DNA of 64,000 bases. Origin: Dirofilaria immitis. Taxonomy: Eukaryota > Nematoda > Chromadorea > Rhabditida > Onchocercidae. This document shows, in pieces, positions 31,775 to 44,715 of the stretch (positions are counted from its first letter, which is position 1; each line of letters starts with the position of its first letter). The notes beneath the pieces were generated by a model. That model was not told the DNA's origin, did not search any database, and was given only the letters and a program-made list of their open reading frames with translations. The translations under genes were made by a program, and so were the position numbers. The DNA lies in NCBI GenBank assembly GCA_024305405.1, contig JAKNDB010000098.1:2374501-2438500 (forward strand). The letters are read 5' to 3'.

Positions 31775-32083
31775 CTAAAATAACTTATCTTCAGAAATAT
31801 TTTTTGTTCGTAATATTTCAGGTAAAACAATAATTATATCTGGGAGTAAATCCGCAAAATTTGAAATAATCAATTGTAATGAGATGAGAATAAATGAACG
31901 ACTGTAAATATTCGCATGATCACACAATGTGATATATTTTTCAACTGTACGATGTTCGTGTCTTATGTCAAATATACTTGTCATATTACTTTGACAATTT
32001 GAGGATAATATTAAGAATAATACTATAATAGAACATGAGCGAGCCATCATAATATTTCTCAGCATACTTCTAGTTTCCTTCAA
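31775..32083 (-). CDS. Hypothetical exon, possible N-terminal part of the 7TM gene
   Basis: A 102-codon minus-strand frame with a hydrophobic start (SCSIIVLFLILSSNCQ) and a second hydrophobic stretch (SFILISLQLIISNFADLLPD) that resembles TM2 of rhodopsin-like receptors. It lies about 1 kb upstream of the C-terminal exons on the same strand. No TM3-TM4 exon was found between them, so the link is speculative. Confidence 0.3.
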   Translation of the reverse strand: MKETRSMLRNIMMARSCSIIVLFLILSSNCQSNMTSIFDIRHEHRTVEKYITLCDHANIYSRSFILISLQLIISNFADLLPDIIIVLPEILRTKNISEDKLF

Positions 32084-33639
32084 TGTTCGATGTTATGTAG
32101 AGTACGAATTGATAAGAAGTTTAAATTTCTGCAATATAACTAATTTCCAATCTAAATTTCAGATTTTAAAATAATAAGTACAATTGATGAGCAAAGTGCA
32201 CTAATATTTGATAATTCAGCATTTGATTCTTAAAACAAATTACATTTTCAATAAAAAGTTATCGACACTTAAGAGCTAGCTTTCCAACATAGAAAACGGA
32301 GGTTGTTTTATATCATCAAAATTCCGCCCATATATTTTCATCAACTGTTGCATAATTTTCAATGGTGGAAATTACCTACTGTCAATTTAATTTCTATTAA
32401 ACAATTTCATAAACGAGAAATTGTAGAAATTTATTTGATTGTATAATTGATGATGTCGAGTAGTTAAATGTACAATTGAATAATGTCTTATTTAACATAT
32501 CAGCTAAATTTCGATCTTTTTGATCTCAACCTTAATATTTTAATTTACATTTATTTAATAGATTGCAAAAAATTAATATATCATATTAAAAGCTGATAGC
32601 AGACGAAGAGAAATAAATTATCACTAATATTCATCATATCCAATCGAATATCAGAGGTTTCACTTCCGGTTGAATCAACAAAACATCTTTTTATAGCGGT
32701 GTGTTGCGGGTGAATTTTAAAATAATATCAGAAATCAAATTTATTATCGATCCATACTGTTATTAAATGAAAATATGGTACAAATAATATCTCGTTTCTA
32801 ATAAAAAAATCATCAACATGTAAAAATATATCGATAAAGTATGTATAGCATACTAATGAAAATCGAATTCATTGTGATGCATTTTATGAGCGATTTATTA
32901 GAAATAACAAATATTCATAAATGCATACCGATGTGAATATTTTGATGAAACGATAAGAAATAGATGTAAAAAACAAAGTGTTTTGCTAGTAGAAAATAAT
33001 CAACATGTCGTTTACTATAATTTTGTGTTAGTATTAGCAACGAATTATTGTGCGATTTTCGCAAGCTTAAGCTTTTTTTATTTTATGTTTTGTCCGATTT
33101 TGAGAATTAAATTTAATATTCCTTAATAATTCTAAACAGCAACCTAGCAACCATGAAAATTGTTCTAATTAAAACATTATTATCTTGATAAGCAGCAAAA
33201 GAAGCAATATTTCTTTTAAACGTTCTTTCGGAAATTTCATTCATTTCGTTATTGATCTTCTAATAATTTTAATAAACAAAAATTATTATTGCAACTTACA
33301 ACTTAATATAATTAATAGTACAATTCCAATATTTATAATTAGTTTCAATGGACAGATAAATATATTTGTAAGGAAAATTTTATTGTATATCTGAAGCGAT
33401 TTTAATACAAAAACTAATCGCGATATTCCTGCTTGTGACAGATGACATGGAATTGAAGAGAATCTTTCCGGAAATTGTTTTGATAGAAGAGTTATATCCT
33501 ACTTTTCTATTTAAATGATGATAAGTCATAAGTTATGCAAGAAAAAGCTCCAAAAAACTTGGGAAAATATCATAGTAATAATATCATATTATAATAAGTT
33601 TTATGCCGTCAACATAATCGAATTTTTGACTTATTTTAA

Positions 33640-33950
33640 ACCCTCATGAAACAGCTGACAGAAATTTATGAGTTTTTATAATAATTATAAAACATTATAA
33701 TGAAAGACTGAATTCTCGGCAACTACAAATTTAATATCTACTCGCATTGGTAAGCAAGATTGATCATATAATTATAAAAAAAAAAAAAAACCGTTGAATC
33801 AATTTTTCAATTTTTCAGCAAAAACATTTCTCATTTGAAACATTATGTTTCTTGTTATTTTTAGTTAAGCTTCCGCATCTTACATTTTATATGGTTGTAT
33901 AATTGATGAGACGAGTTAAATGTATAGTTGAATAATGCTTTATTAACTTT
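33640..33950 (-). repeat. Arm of third inverted repeat (partner 29500-29800)
   Basis: Inverted counterpart of 29500-29800. Its outer part (33893-33990) also repeats directly at 32440-32560 (TGTATAATTGATGA, GTTAAATGTA, TTGAATAATG, CCTTAATATTTTAATTTA), so one element is present three times. Confidence 0.7.
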
Positions 33951-33999
33951 TTGATCTCGACCTTAATATTTTAATTTAAATTTATTTAATATATATAAA

Positions 34000-36339
34000 T
34001 TTGAAATTATTCAGGTATACGACAAAGTAAATTACTTTGTTCGAGTGGATCAATTTTATTAGAAGTTATGAAAGGTATCAGATACAATATTTTGAAATAA
34101 AAGTGTTTTTTAAAGCTTAATAAACAATATAATATTCGACCGAATTATTAATAGCTATTTTGGTGAACGAAATGATGAAAAATTCAACAGTTCAAGATTT
34201 CGGATTACTTCAAAACCAATACGAGTTGTTAAGTTTATTGAGTAAGCGCGTAATCATTTGCGGCAAATTAAGCCCCATACTTGAAAAATGTAATTGAACT
34301 ATTTGATTTTCCGACAATTTTCAATTGACGTATAATTAATTAATAGAATTATCATAATAGTCAATTAATAGGATTGTCGTAATAGTAGAAACATTTATGA
34401 TAAATTAGAAATTTATATTTAACAACATAATATTTATTACTAAAATATTTTCAAAATTTCCTAAATTTTTTCAGGTTTTCCAGAATAAGTTTTGATATTT
34501 CATTATTAGAATAAAACAATTCAGGAAATAACCTCTTCATTGATTATAAACAATTTCCGGATAAATTCGTTTCAGTTCTTTGTCATTTGCTGCAGGCAGA
34601 AATGTTGCAAATAATTTTTATATTAAAACTGGTTCAGATATAACTTGAAATTTTCTATATCATTGCACTTTTAAAGACTTTTCAGAAATTTCTAAACCAA
34701 ATTGAAAACTTTGATTTCAGATATAGAGATTGGGTTTTCATGACGAAAAGAAGTATTCAAGCGTTATCGAATGGACGAATGGTAAATTTGAAATATTCAC
34801 ATTGCAGACCTCAAAAACCTAATGCCTTGTAATATCACTTCCTATTCTTTCATTCTTTTTTTTTCTATTTCAATTCTTCCGATTATCCAACATTTAACAA
34901 TATTTTTATGTTCTCTATTTAAGTAAAATTCTCTTTACCACATAAATAATGAATAAAAGATGGGATAGTGACGATAATTCGAATGAAATAAATGACAAAT
35001 TAGCTCTGTCATTAATGAATTTTAGTGAAAATGTCTAAAGAAGACATATTATTATTATTCAACGCATGACGACTGAAATAATTAATTTACTCAGGTGAAC
35101 TATATTTAATTTCTCTATTTCTTTCTTTTTTTTTTGCAAAATTGTGAAAAATTTAATAAATTTTCTAACAAGTAGAAAAGTGAACGCTTCAACTATTTTT
35201 ATTAATAAATGATATTTTGTTTCGTTTTTTTTCTTTTTTTTATTCAAAACTTTTAACTCAGATGAAAATCATTTTTATCGTTTTCAAAATCGATATGCAA
35301 ATTGCTCAGAAATTTGCATATTCTGCTAAATATGTGATGAATATAAGTCATTAGAATTGAAATATCTCAATTTTCATTCATTCCATAAAACGAGATATTA
35401 AATTTGCTTACCCTTTATCCAAAATTTCGAGACGAATAATGAGAATCAAATTATTATTAATCTTCCTAAATTAGCGATTTGAATGAAGAAAATATTCCCT
35501 AATCAATTATTGTTATCAAAATATTATGCAATTGCGTTGCAATTTGAATTAAATCTACGAAAAAAAATGCTCAATTTCTTCAGAAAATATGGAACAGCTG
35601 ATTTATTATCAAATATCGCTATGAAGTACAAGTCAATTAAAAATTAGCAGTTATGCTTTTTGACTCGGAAGTTTTCAGAAAAAACAATAAATTCACAACA
35701 GCAAAATTTGATCAATCCTAGTCATTAAACTTCCTTATCAAGTCACGCATATTGTACTATATGGAACGGATTCTATAAAATTTCCAGTATTATGTGGATT
35801 AAATAAGAAAGGGTCTGATAAACGCATAACGGGAATGCGCTGATAGAATCATTCTAAACCTGCATTTTATACATATATTACAAACTCCCCAAAGCACTAC
35901 TAAGCCTTGCTGTCATTAACATACTAAACATCATATATACCGATAGTATCATTATAAAATTAATATATGGATAACTGTTTTTGCAAGCATCATCGTATTA
36001 TTGTATAACGTAGATGAGTGATATAGAAAATATAAGAAAAAACTTATATAATCACTATCGTTGCCTATAAAATAACATTAATTACATTTGCTAAATTCTA
36101 AACTGACAAAACAAATGAGAGATGGACGAATAGCAGTGGCGGGGTGAAATAATAAAAAGATATTGTGTATTAGAAAACATAATCCAAATTGCAAGTGGAA
36201 CAAAATAATAAAATTCCTGTTGACAGTTTGACCTACTATGGAAGAGCTTATGATCAGCTTGAATCATCGTTTTTATGTAACCTCATATTAACTTAATTTA
36301 TACTTTATGTATGATCATCAGTATATATATTATGACATT
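34000..36339. other. Gene-poor AT-rich stretch left of the palindrome
   Basis: No coding region recognised. The palindrome may begin further left than 36340; the matching right-arm sequence leaves the window there. Confidence 0.4.
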
Positions 36340-36863
36340 TCATAATAAAGCGAGTTGATCTTAACCTGAAATCAATTTCAAACTCAAGAAAATTGAAGAT
36401 AATTAAAGATATTCATATTATAAACAAGATTAGATATGTAAGATATGAATTTAATATGAGTGATAAAGGATAGATTGTTGGTAGATGGATTTCGAATGGA
36501 AGATCAAAATGAACCAAAAATTAAAGAATGTATATCGTTGTATTTAATTTTTTCTCAATATTATCGAATACTTTGTGAAAATTTACAAATTTGTTAAGAA
36601 TATATGCGACAAGAACAAAATCAAAAGTTAGACAAAAATAGAACTACACTGGATTGCTTGTATTTATTAAGACTTTAGTACAAAAAAATCCAAAAAGAAC
36701 ATGTTGCATAGATGCTTCAATATTTTATTTTCACGCAAATTTCACAGAAATAAATATTTTCCCCTTCTTTAGATTCCCCAATTTTTGATTCAAAAGTTTT
36801 GAATTTGTAGGTTTTCAGCGTTTTTGCTCATTTTCCTAGTGTTCTTGACTCCTGATCTGATAT

Positions 36864-39800
36864 TCAAACTATATTTCGTTTGAAAGCTCCTAAATCACCC
36901 ACATATCGTTCTTGATCGAATTGATTCAAACTACAGGGTCGACGCCATTCCTGTCCTCGTTCATGAAACCATTTTATTGCTGTCCATTTAATTCCGGTTA
37001 ATACTGGACATGAACCATGTCGAGAACGCATATCTACTTCACCACTACGCATCAAATTATACCAGAATAATGCTGCATTCTGTAGAAATTCAAATAATAT
37101 ATTAATTAAGAAACATCGTAAAATAAACTATAATACTTATTTTTAACATCACTTTTCTTAGGTTAAATCAAACTAAAAAGTTTTTAAATGGATGTATATT
37201 TTAATTGATTCTGTTCATCTGTTCCATAAATTTTCTTATTCAATCTATCACATAAAAGAAGTAGATTATGGAAGTCATGAAATTGAATTCGAAATTAACT
37301 AATTCTATTTCTTTACCGAAACATTTGTTCGATAATAGCATCTAAGTGATTAATGGCATCTAATATTTAATAGCTCACCTTGATACATGGTACCGATGTT
37401 TTCAAGTTGGCGAATACAGTCCATCCTCCGACTTCTGGCTCAGTCATCTGTAGCAAAATTACTTGTATAAGCATTTTCAGTTAGAGGAATTGAGTTATAC
37501 GAAAAATTATTCGAAAATAAATAAAACGAAAAGAAGTGAATACATAGATCAAAATTGTAGCTATTCGATTTCCAGTTTCCAATTTGTCGAAGTATTGTTT
37601 TGCCTTCTGAAAGTGTGATCATTTCTTATCAATTGATCATTAAAGTTTCAAATGATAAATAATGACAAATTGCCAACATATACATTTTCGAATTCTGTTT
37701 TTGTCTTGAACGCAACACATTTAACCAATTTTTCTATTAATTTTTGAAATTTATAATTTGAAGTCCATTTTGAGCAAAAAAACTTATAAAAATCATATTA
37801 ATACGTAATAACACAATAGTGATAAAATAACAACACAATAGTGATAAAATAACAACACAATAGTGATAAAATAACAACACAATAGTGATAAAATAACAAC
37901 ACAATAGTGATAAAATAACAACACAATAGTGATAAAATAACAACACAATAGTGATAAAATAACAACACAATAGTGATAAAATAACAACACAATAATGATA
38001 AAATACAGAACAACAGTAAAGATAAAACTTACCAGAGCACAGTCTAAATGAGGTTTATAATGTCCTCCAATTCCATAATTTTGGATCTGAAGTATTTTAA
38101 ATGCGTGAATTGATTAAAATTTATAGAATACATAGTTTTATTGATTGTGACTTTTCAGAAAAAATTTATTCGTACTGTTTTATTTTAGCTCTTTCTTTCT
38201 CTTTTTCAGAATTGGAAAAGACAATTTATTTGTTGTTGATTAGAGTCCGTTAATTAGAACGGGTCATTTTTGTCTATTGTAACTTGGCTGGGTATTTGTT
38301 GTTGATTAGAGTCCGTTAATTAGAACGGGTCATTTTTGTCTATTGTAACTTGGCTGGGTATTTGTTGTTGATTAGAGGCCGTTAAATTAGAACGGGTCAT
38401 TTTTGTCTATTGTAACTTGGCTGGGTATTTGTTGTTGATTAGAGGCCGTTAAATTAGAACGGGTCACTTTTGTCTATTGTAACTCGGCTGGGTCAACAAT
38501 ACGTTTTATTTGGATTAGTAAAATATTATAGCACAATATCGCACTTATACAATAGTTACAGCATCATATCTTCCCTTTGGTTTTATCGTGCTCCCTTCGC
38601 TTCATCACTACTGTTATTTAGTGCCGTTGAACTAGATTGTCGAATTGAATTTGAGCTATCATCGTACTTTTCTAATAACTACAGCTCCGAAATCCTTTCC
38701 TTTTAAATCCTTCGGAGCTTCTCTTCTCTATATCTCTCTCAACATATCACCTTTTGATTGGTTAACCTTACTCTGTTGACCAGTGAATCGAACGCTTTGA
38801 CAGTAAACATCTTTTATCTCTTCAGCTTGTTGATCTCCTTGTAATTTTGGCATGCTATTTGAACTTTAATTTCCTTTGTATACTATGATTTTCCCTTTGT
38901 TTACAATATTTCTATTTACCTTTTAACATTCGTATCTATATACAATTAATTACATCTTTTGGTTTTTACCGACACGTATTATCATTTTATAGGAATATCT
39001 ACATGAAATAATGGAATAACAAAAATGATAATTTTTATCATTTTGAACTTCTCTTTTCTTTACATTAAAATTGGGAATCTAGAAGAATAACCTGAAGATC
39101 TTCCGCCGTTTCGATTTCGAGATTTGTTGCCAATTCAAGGCGTCTATCGATGCGTTTAACTATTTCATGTTCTGTCGGACTCAACCGTGCACTGTGAAAT
39201 GAACTCATTATCCAGTAAAAATTTGCGTCAAATAAAAGGAATTAATTTTCTCACCTCCCTTATTAGACTAATGTCTTTTTATTTCAAATACTGGTCACTT
39301 TCATCAATTAATTAACCAGAAATGAAAAAAGAAAACGATAAAAAATATTTTTGCTTTCGGCAAATTTATCTCATGAAGACCTAATATAAATTTTTTTGTT
39401 ATGAAATTAAAATTAGTAAAACATTTACCTTTTGCTAGTACGACCGCTCATCACTTCAAACTTTCCAGTTGCAGGATTGCGAGCTAAAGACCGTTTCAAC
39501 TGAAATTACTGTAATACGATTTTGAGAAGTTTAGAATAAATACAATAATCCATCTCTTGCTTTTCCTATCTTGTCTTGGGAAATGAGCAAATGAGTATTC
39601 TAATAAGTAAAAGAAGCTTAAACATGCCTTAGGTATTGCAAGCATTTCAATAATTCGTGACTCCTCATTCGATATAATATCATGAAACAGCACGACCAAC
39701 GGATTCTGGCGAATGATTTCTACTTTAAATGGTGCTAGACGCAGATACGGACGATCCATTTTGTAGTAGCAATAAAATCGCGACTGTACTTTTGTCTTCT

Positions 39801-42053
39801 GCAAAAATCCGCAAATACAAAATTAATAAATCTCAAGAATCCAAGTTGACAATTTTTCTAACAACATAAATTCAATTCCAAGTCAGTGTCTAATGATTTT
39901 TGTTACATCGTCGTACTGGGAAATTTAATCGATGTTAATCAAAAAAATCCCGATCGGCGAATTTTAGTATTACAATTTAATCTCAGCTATACTTTACATG
40001 AAAAAATTAAACGAATGATGATAAGGCGCATACGACGGGCACTTTTTGTCGGCATAATTCTTCGTATGTATGCTGCATATCATTTTCGCGTCGCATATTA
40101 CTTATCGGTGGAATATCTCGTCGCATATCAATATGTTGGACTCCATCATCTTTTAGCAAATCTTCATACCATCTTATGTTGCCTTTAGCTCGTGGATGAT
40201 CCGGATCTATAGTTATAAGCAATACTTTACGACAGATGAAAATTGAAGATTAATTAGCATGTATTGAATGTTGTAACTTATATTGCATATAGAACTCATT
40301 GCTAATTATATTCTTATCAAAAGTCCAAGCAAAATTTAATAAAACTTCCATATGTGAAATAATAAAATATTGAAAATACTGACACAGGAAGTTTTTAAAA
40401 TTTTCGAAAATTGAAACAGAAATTTCAGAAAAAGTTTTAAAATTTTCATTGCTAAATTTTTTAAATTTGTTAAAAATATTTTGTTTTGTTAAGAAATAAA
40501 CTAAATTATTTTTCTATTAAAAATAACAAATAACTTACTTATGCGGTACAATTCATCTGTAAGCAACAAAGCTCGTTTTAAATTACCCTGTTTATACAAT
40601 GAAAAGCTAAATATTCAAGAATGTCTTCGAGATTCGCTGTCGGAATTATTTCCTTCTCAACGCGTTCTCGCGCTTCCTGCATCCACATAATGGTGTGATA
40701 ATAATCATCTGCTTTATATGCTACAAGACCAATTTCAAAGCAATCTCCAGCTGTAACATTCGAAATTCCATAGTCGATATATTCCTTATTCTCTCCATTT
40801 TAAAAAAGCAAAAGAAATGGAGGAGGGAAAGCATTTATCTTGTCCAATGAAATTTTAGAAGATCAAGATTTACCAGTCAAAGCAACCGTTCGATTTGAGA
40901 ATTCAGGATTTTTCCTTCGGCAATATCCTTGGTATTCATTTGATATGTATCTTGCAAACGTAACAAACCAATTACTGCGCCTGACAGATCTTCCTATACA
41001 ATTCTCTATTTAAATTATACTAATAATTATTTTCCAGCATAATTAGATCTATATCACCAAGCACATATCGAATAGTAGCTAAGACAATACGAAAAAGACT
41101 ATTCCATAGAAGGCTAATTTAAATTAACGCTCACAATAGCTTAGTAAAACTTGGATAGCAAGGATTTAACTTATCATTATTTAAATGAATTTCATCGAAT
41201 GATGTCTATGCCTCAAAAAAAAAGAAACGCTTTACTGACTTTATAATAAAATTCAAAATATATTTTTCCTCAGATGATCATTCATACCTCAAATATTAGC
41301 TTTTCTAAGAAAGAAGTAAAACGCAGATAAAAAAAAAAAAAAAAAACCTCTGTAGGATAATTGATACGATTAATGGATCGCTGACGAGTCATGTTGTGAA
41401 TGATATCATTAGCGGAATTAGATTGCATAATTTTTACTACTTTCTTCCAATCTGCCGTCATCCCTTTGATTAATAGGAAGGCATTGATTGGATGTCTTAT
41501 TGCCTCCTCACCATCTTTTATAGCTTTATCATTACGCTCTTGTATTTCTTGGGCGAACCTAAAATATTATCAGTAATTTATAGAACACTTTTAAATGCTG
41601 AAATTTTACAGAAATTATTATAGAAGTCTTTCATCATTTCCGAAATTTATTCCAGAAAATATTATGAAAAAAAATTCCAAAATATTTACCATTAAAGTTT
41701 CTTTAACAACCTTTTCGATTACCGTTTGCATTGCAATATTCTGTAGATAAAAAAATATAATCACGATATTGCTACTTTTAATTTAGTTTACACTGAAGTG
41801 AGTAATAAAATGAAAAGTAAAAGAGTTAAATGAAAAGTAAAAGAGTTAAATTCAAATCGAAAGAAAATAAGAACACTTACTTCTTCAGATAATCAAGCCT
41901 TTCTAATTCTTTTTCCATATAACTATTAATCATTACCGAAATGTCTCTTTCAATTTCAATTAATGTTTTCAACGAAGCAATGGATGAATAAATTTCGGCA
42001 GAAACTGTAGTGATTAATACGAGTATAATATTAATAATTATCCACGATATCAT
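36864..42053 (-). CDS. Prolyl 4-hydroxylase alpha subunit, left copy
   Basis: ER enzyme subunit that hydroxylates prolines in collagen using iron, 2-oxoglutarate and ascorbate; in nematodes it serves cuticle collagens. Twelve exons mirror the right copy. Start ATG (reverse complement of 42051-42053) follows a trans-splice-like acceptor by five bases and opens a signal peptide ending TTVSA. An N-terminal dimerisation segment (RHPINAFLLIKGMTADW) is followed by the peptide-substrate region (CFEIGLVAYKADDYYHTIMW, NPDHPRAKGN) and the catalytic domain. Iron ligands are H and D of HYKPHLD and H of RSRHGSCPVL; the 2-oxoglutarate lysine is in GIKWTAIKW. In this copy exon 1 is intact, but the exon encoding LEYLAFSLYK lacks one A near 40602 relative to the right arm, shifting the frame. 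Corrected length would be 544 residues, normal for the family. Confidence 0.9.
37805..38010 (-). repeat. 22-bp minisatellite in a prolyl hydroxylase intron (left copy)
   Basis: About nine copies of a 22-bp unit (AACACAATAGTGATAAAATAAC), the last one variant. It lies in the intron after the HYKPHLD exon. It produces open frames in all three phases on one strand, which are artefacts. Confidence 0.95.
38220..38495 (-). repeat. Four-copy repeat of about 65 bp in a prolyl hydroxylase intron (left copy)
   Basis: Four near-identical units with TTGTTGATTAGAG, CCGTTAATTAGAACGGGTCA and TTGTCTATTGTAACTTGGCTGGGT. Base composition is less AT-rich than the surroundings. It abuts the possible retroelement piece at 38496-38950. 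Confidence 0.9.
38496..38950 (-). mobile_element. Possible solo LTR or other insertion in the intron (left copy)
   Basis: A stretch of about 450 bases, richer in G and C than its surroundings, inside the largest prolyl hydroxylase intron. Read on the gene strand it has an AATAAA followed closely by TATTGTTGACCC and the 65-bp repeat. This resembles the end of an LTR-like unit, but no coding part, clear terminal TG/CA or target duplication could be established. Mirrored at about 61390-61850. Confidence 0.25.
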
Positions 42054-42058
42054 TTTTT

Positions 42059-42075
42059 CTGCAGTGCATATACAT
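42059..42075 (-). promoter_or_regulatory. Likely spliced-leader acceptor, left prolyl hydroxylase
   Basis: On the gene strand an acceptor CACTGCAG ends five bases before the ATG, the close spacing usual for trans-spliced nematode genes. Confidence 0.5.
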
Positions 42076-44689
42076 CATCAGCATGTAAATTCCAATAATA
42101 CAGTATAAAAAATTTTAAATTAAATTGATATTAAATATGTTAATCTTTCCTTTATACAATTTCAATTACATCAATATTCTCGGAAGCAAATAACACATTG
42201 ATATATATTGCTGCTGAATGTGCAAAGGTGCTATTTTTCAAGAAAATATGAAAGATAACTCATATTTTGAGGAATAATATGAAATTCATGCATGAAATTG
42301 CATGTATGAATTTCAATGAAGCTCTCGCATTCATATGCTTTAATAGAAAACTTCAAATCTTCCATGTTTATAGAATCTAGTGAAAAGCATTTGCTGATAG
42401 TATAAAATAAATGCAACAATTTACGATAGGATGAATTCTATGTTGAATTAATAGTGAAGAAGTTATTGAATATCAAAAGGAATAATTCAAATTATAAATG
42501 TCAGAGTAAAATGAATGAATCGTGCTGATATTTTGACCTATTATGAAGATTTTTGGTTCATTTAGAATCTTCGCTTTTATGTACACTATTGCTAACTTGA
42601 TCTTTGTGTATATTTTTTGCGTGTCATATCAATGTATTCATATCAGCTAACATCTATGTCATAATGTTTTGAACATGAAGAAGTGAATGCGTATAAATAT
42701 CTTTTGAGATTTTGTATAATGAATATAACTAAACTAGTCAGAAATCAGAATGAAGAATTATTTCAGTCAATGAAAGACGAAATTTCAAAAATTTGTAATA
42801 TAACGACGAATTATTAAGACGTCGCTTTCAAAGTAATTGATTCAGAAAAACGCAAGACGTCTGAAAATCAATTTTATTTAGATATAGTTAACAGCAGTAA
42901 TATTTCTTATCCAAGTAATATTCAACAAATCATTCAATCGTTGGCATTTTTGATGGTAAGTTTATTCTGATAGGATTTTTAAGAATTTTTTTGCAAATTT
43001 AATGAAATATAAATCTAACGAAATTATGATAAAATTCATCATCACGCTGGAATACATATTAAGAAAAACTACGATATTTTTTAATTTTAGAAGATTTATT
43101 GACAAACGATAATCAAATAAAAAGTATGGATAATTTTCGAAAATTTTATTTATAACAGAAAAGTTAAAAGAAATAACCTATTTATTCCGAACGAAATGGC
43201 AGAATATGAACGAATAGACATTGATGCAACATGTTATTGTAGAAATGTGCATAAATTCACAGAGCTGATCTTTTTCTGATCATATCATCAGTATGGCAGT
43301 CCATTTGATGGTAGAATAAATCGACACGTAGCACTTACTCCAATTGATATCTGAAATTCAAAGATAACAAATTTTTAAAAATGAAATTTTAATATCGATT
43401 ATTTCCAACGAATCAAATTCAATTGATTGAAAAGAGCATTTATATGCAAGTATGTTGATCTATGGCTTGATAATCTATTTCAAATTTAAGAAATTCGGAG
43501 AAAAAATTTTGACATTACAGACAAGATCGAGCAACGCATAGTTTAGCATGAATGATAAAGAAGTATAGTTGGATAAACGGAATTAAAAGAAAAGTAGTTG
43601 AAATGAGCGAAAAATGAAGGTAATCAATATTATTTGTTCAACATTATTATCTTCTAAGAAATTTTGAAATTTAGCAGAATTTAGCAGAATCTCTCTCAAA
43701 AGAATAAAACGAATAATAGAGAAAGTGGCAAAATAGTAGCGTAGTTTGGGGTATCTATTCTCGCCATCTCGAATCTATCATTATTAAATTATCAGTTAAA
43801 ATGATTTGTTGCTTATTCATTCAAATTTCAAAAAGTTGATGCTCTGATAAGCTTTGTCCAATTATTAGACAATATATCCAATACTTTTGAAATGCAAAAA
43901 GAAGTTATAAATATTTGATACTTTAACAGATTTAAGCAATAAATATGTTCAGAAAGTTGCTTTCTTCATGTCAATTGTCGTAAAGTTTTAAAGTGTTAAT
44001 TTGGAAGCAATTCATATAATGCAAGTTAATTGAATAAAGTTTTTATCCTGATAAAGTTTAAAAATTTTTATTTAAAATAAATCATCAATGTAAACTTTCA
44101 GTTGGAAAAAAATATTTTCATTTCTTTTAATAATAATAATATTTTGATGGAAAAATTCATAAAAAAGCTACAGCTAAATCAAATATCTTTTGTTTCCATA
44201 TTCTCTCAAAAACAAGAAAAAAAGACGCATCTGTTCAATTGTAAACTGAAATATCGTATATAAACGAATCAGATGCAGATAAACCTACGAATCAGATGCA
44301 GATAAACCTATCTTCAAATTTATTATTTTCATTACTTTTTTAGATAAAAACCTAATTGATCCCATTTAATTAGCAACAATTTCTTTTCTTTTAAATTTAC
44401 TGAATCGTTTCTTTTTCCAGAAAAAAAAATACTTTATAACAATTTTACGTAAGTGATGTGATGAATGCATAGTAAGATGGATTACTATTTAAAAACAATT
44501 TATTTCATTTCTTCTCAATAAATAAGATATCGTTTATCGTTTCTTCTCAATAATAAGTGAATAAAAAAACTGTGAAAATTATAAGCAAAATGAATAATAA
44601 TTGACCCAAAAATTTTTTTACTATCATTGTGTAAAGATTACATATTACTAATTTTATTCAAAAATCACTGTTATATTTATATAATTAAT
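42076..44689. other. Divergent intergenic region between prolyl hydroxylase and ALT (left arm)
   Basis: The two genes are transcribed away from each other, so this 2.6 kb holds both promoters. A 79-codon stretch at 42719-42955 reads as plausible protein apart from one TAA and ends at a GTAAGT donor. At 44230-44310 GAATCAGATGCAGATAAACC is duplicated in tandem. No other gene seen. Confidence 0.45.
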
Positions 44690-44706
44690 GCTATTTGATT
44701 TTTTAG
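44690..44706 (+). promoter_or_regulatory. Likely spliced-leader acceptor, left ALT gene
   Basis: GCTATTTGATTTTTTAG ends nine bases before the ATG at 44716. No coding exon precedes it. Confidence 0.55.
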
Positions 44707-44715
44707 AAAGAAAAA

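Noticed and set aside
33185..33394. 69-codon hydrophobic frame
   Set aside because: AT-driven I/N/F-rich translation with no motif, splice context or repeat in other frames.
37805..38010. Regular short repeats resembling a CRISPR array
   Set aside because: Units are contiguous 22-bp tandem copies without unique spacers, in a eukaryotic intron.
37737..38013. Overlapping open frames with repeated CCYFITIVLLFYH-type protein
   Set aside because: They are readings of the 22-bp minisatellite in three phases inside an intron, not a protein. The mirror frames at 62327-62603 are the same artefact.
39886..40188. 100-codon plus-strand frame (and mirror at 60150-60452)
   Set aside because: Antisense shadow of a prolyl hydroxylase exon.
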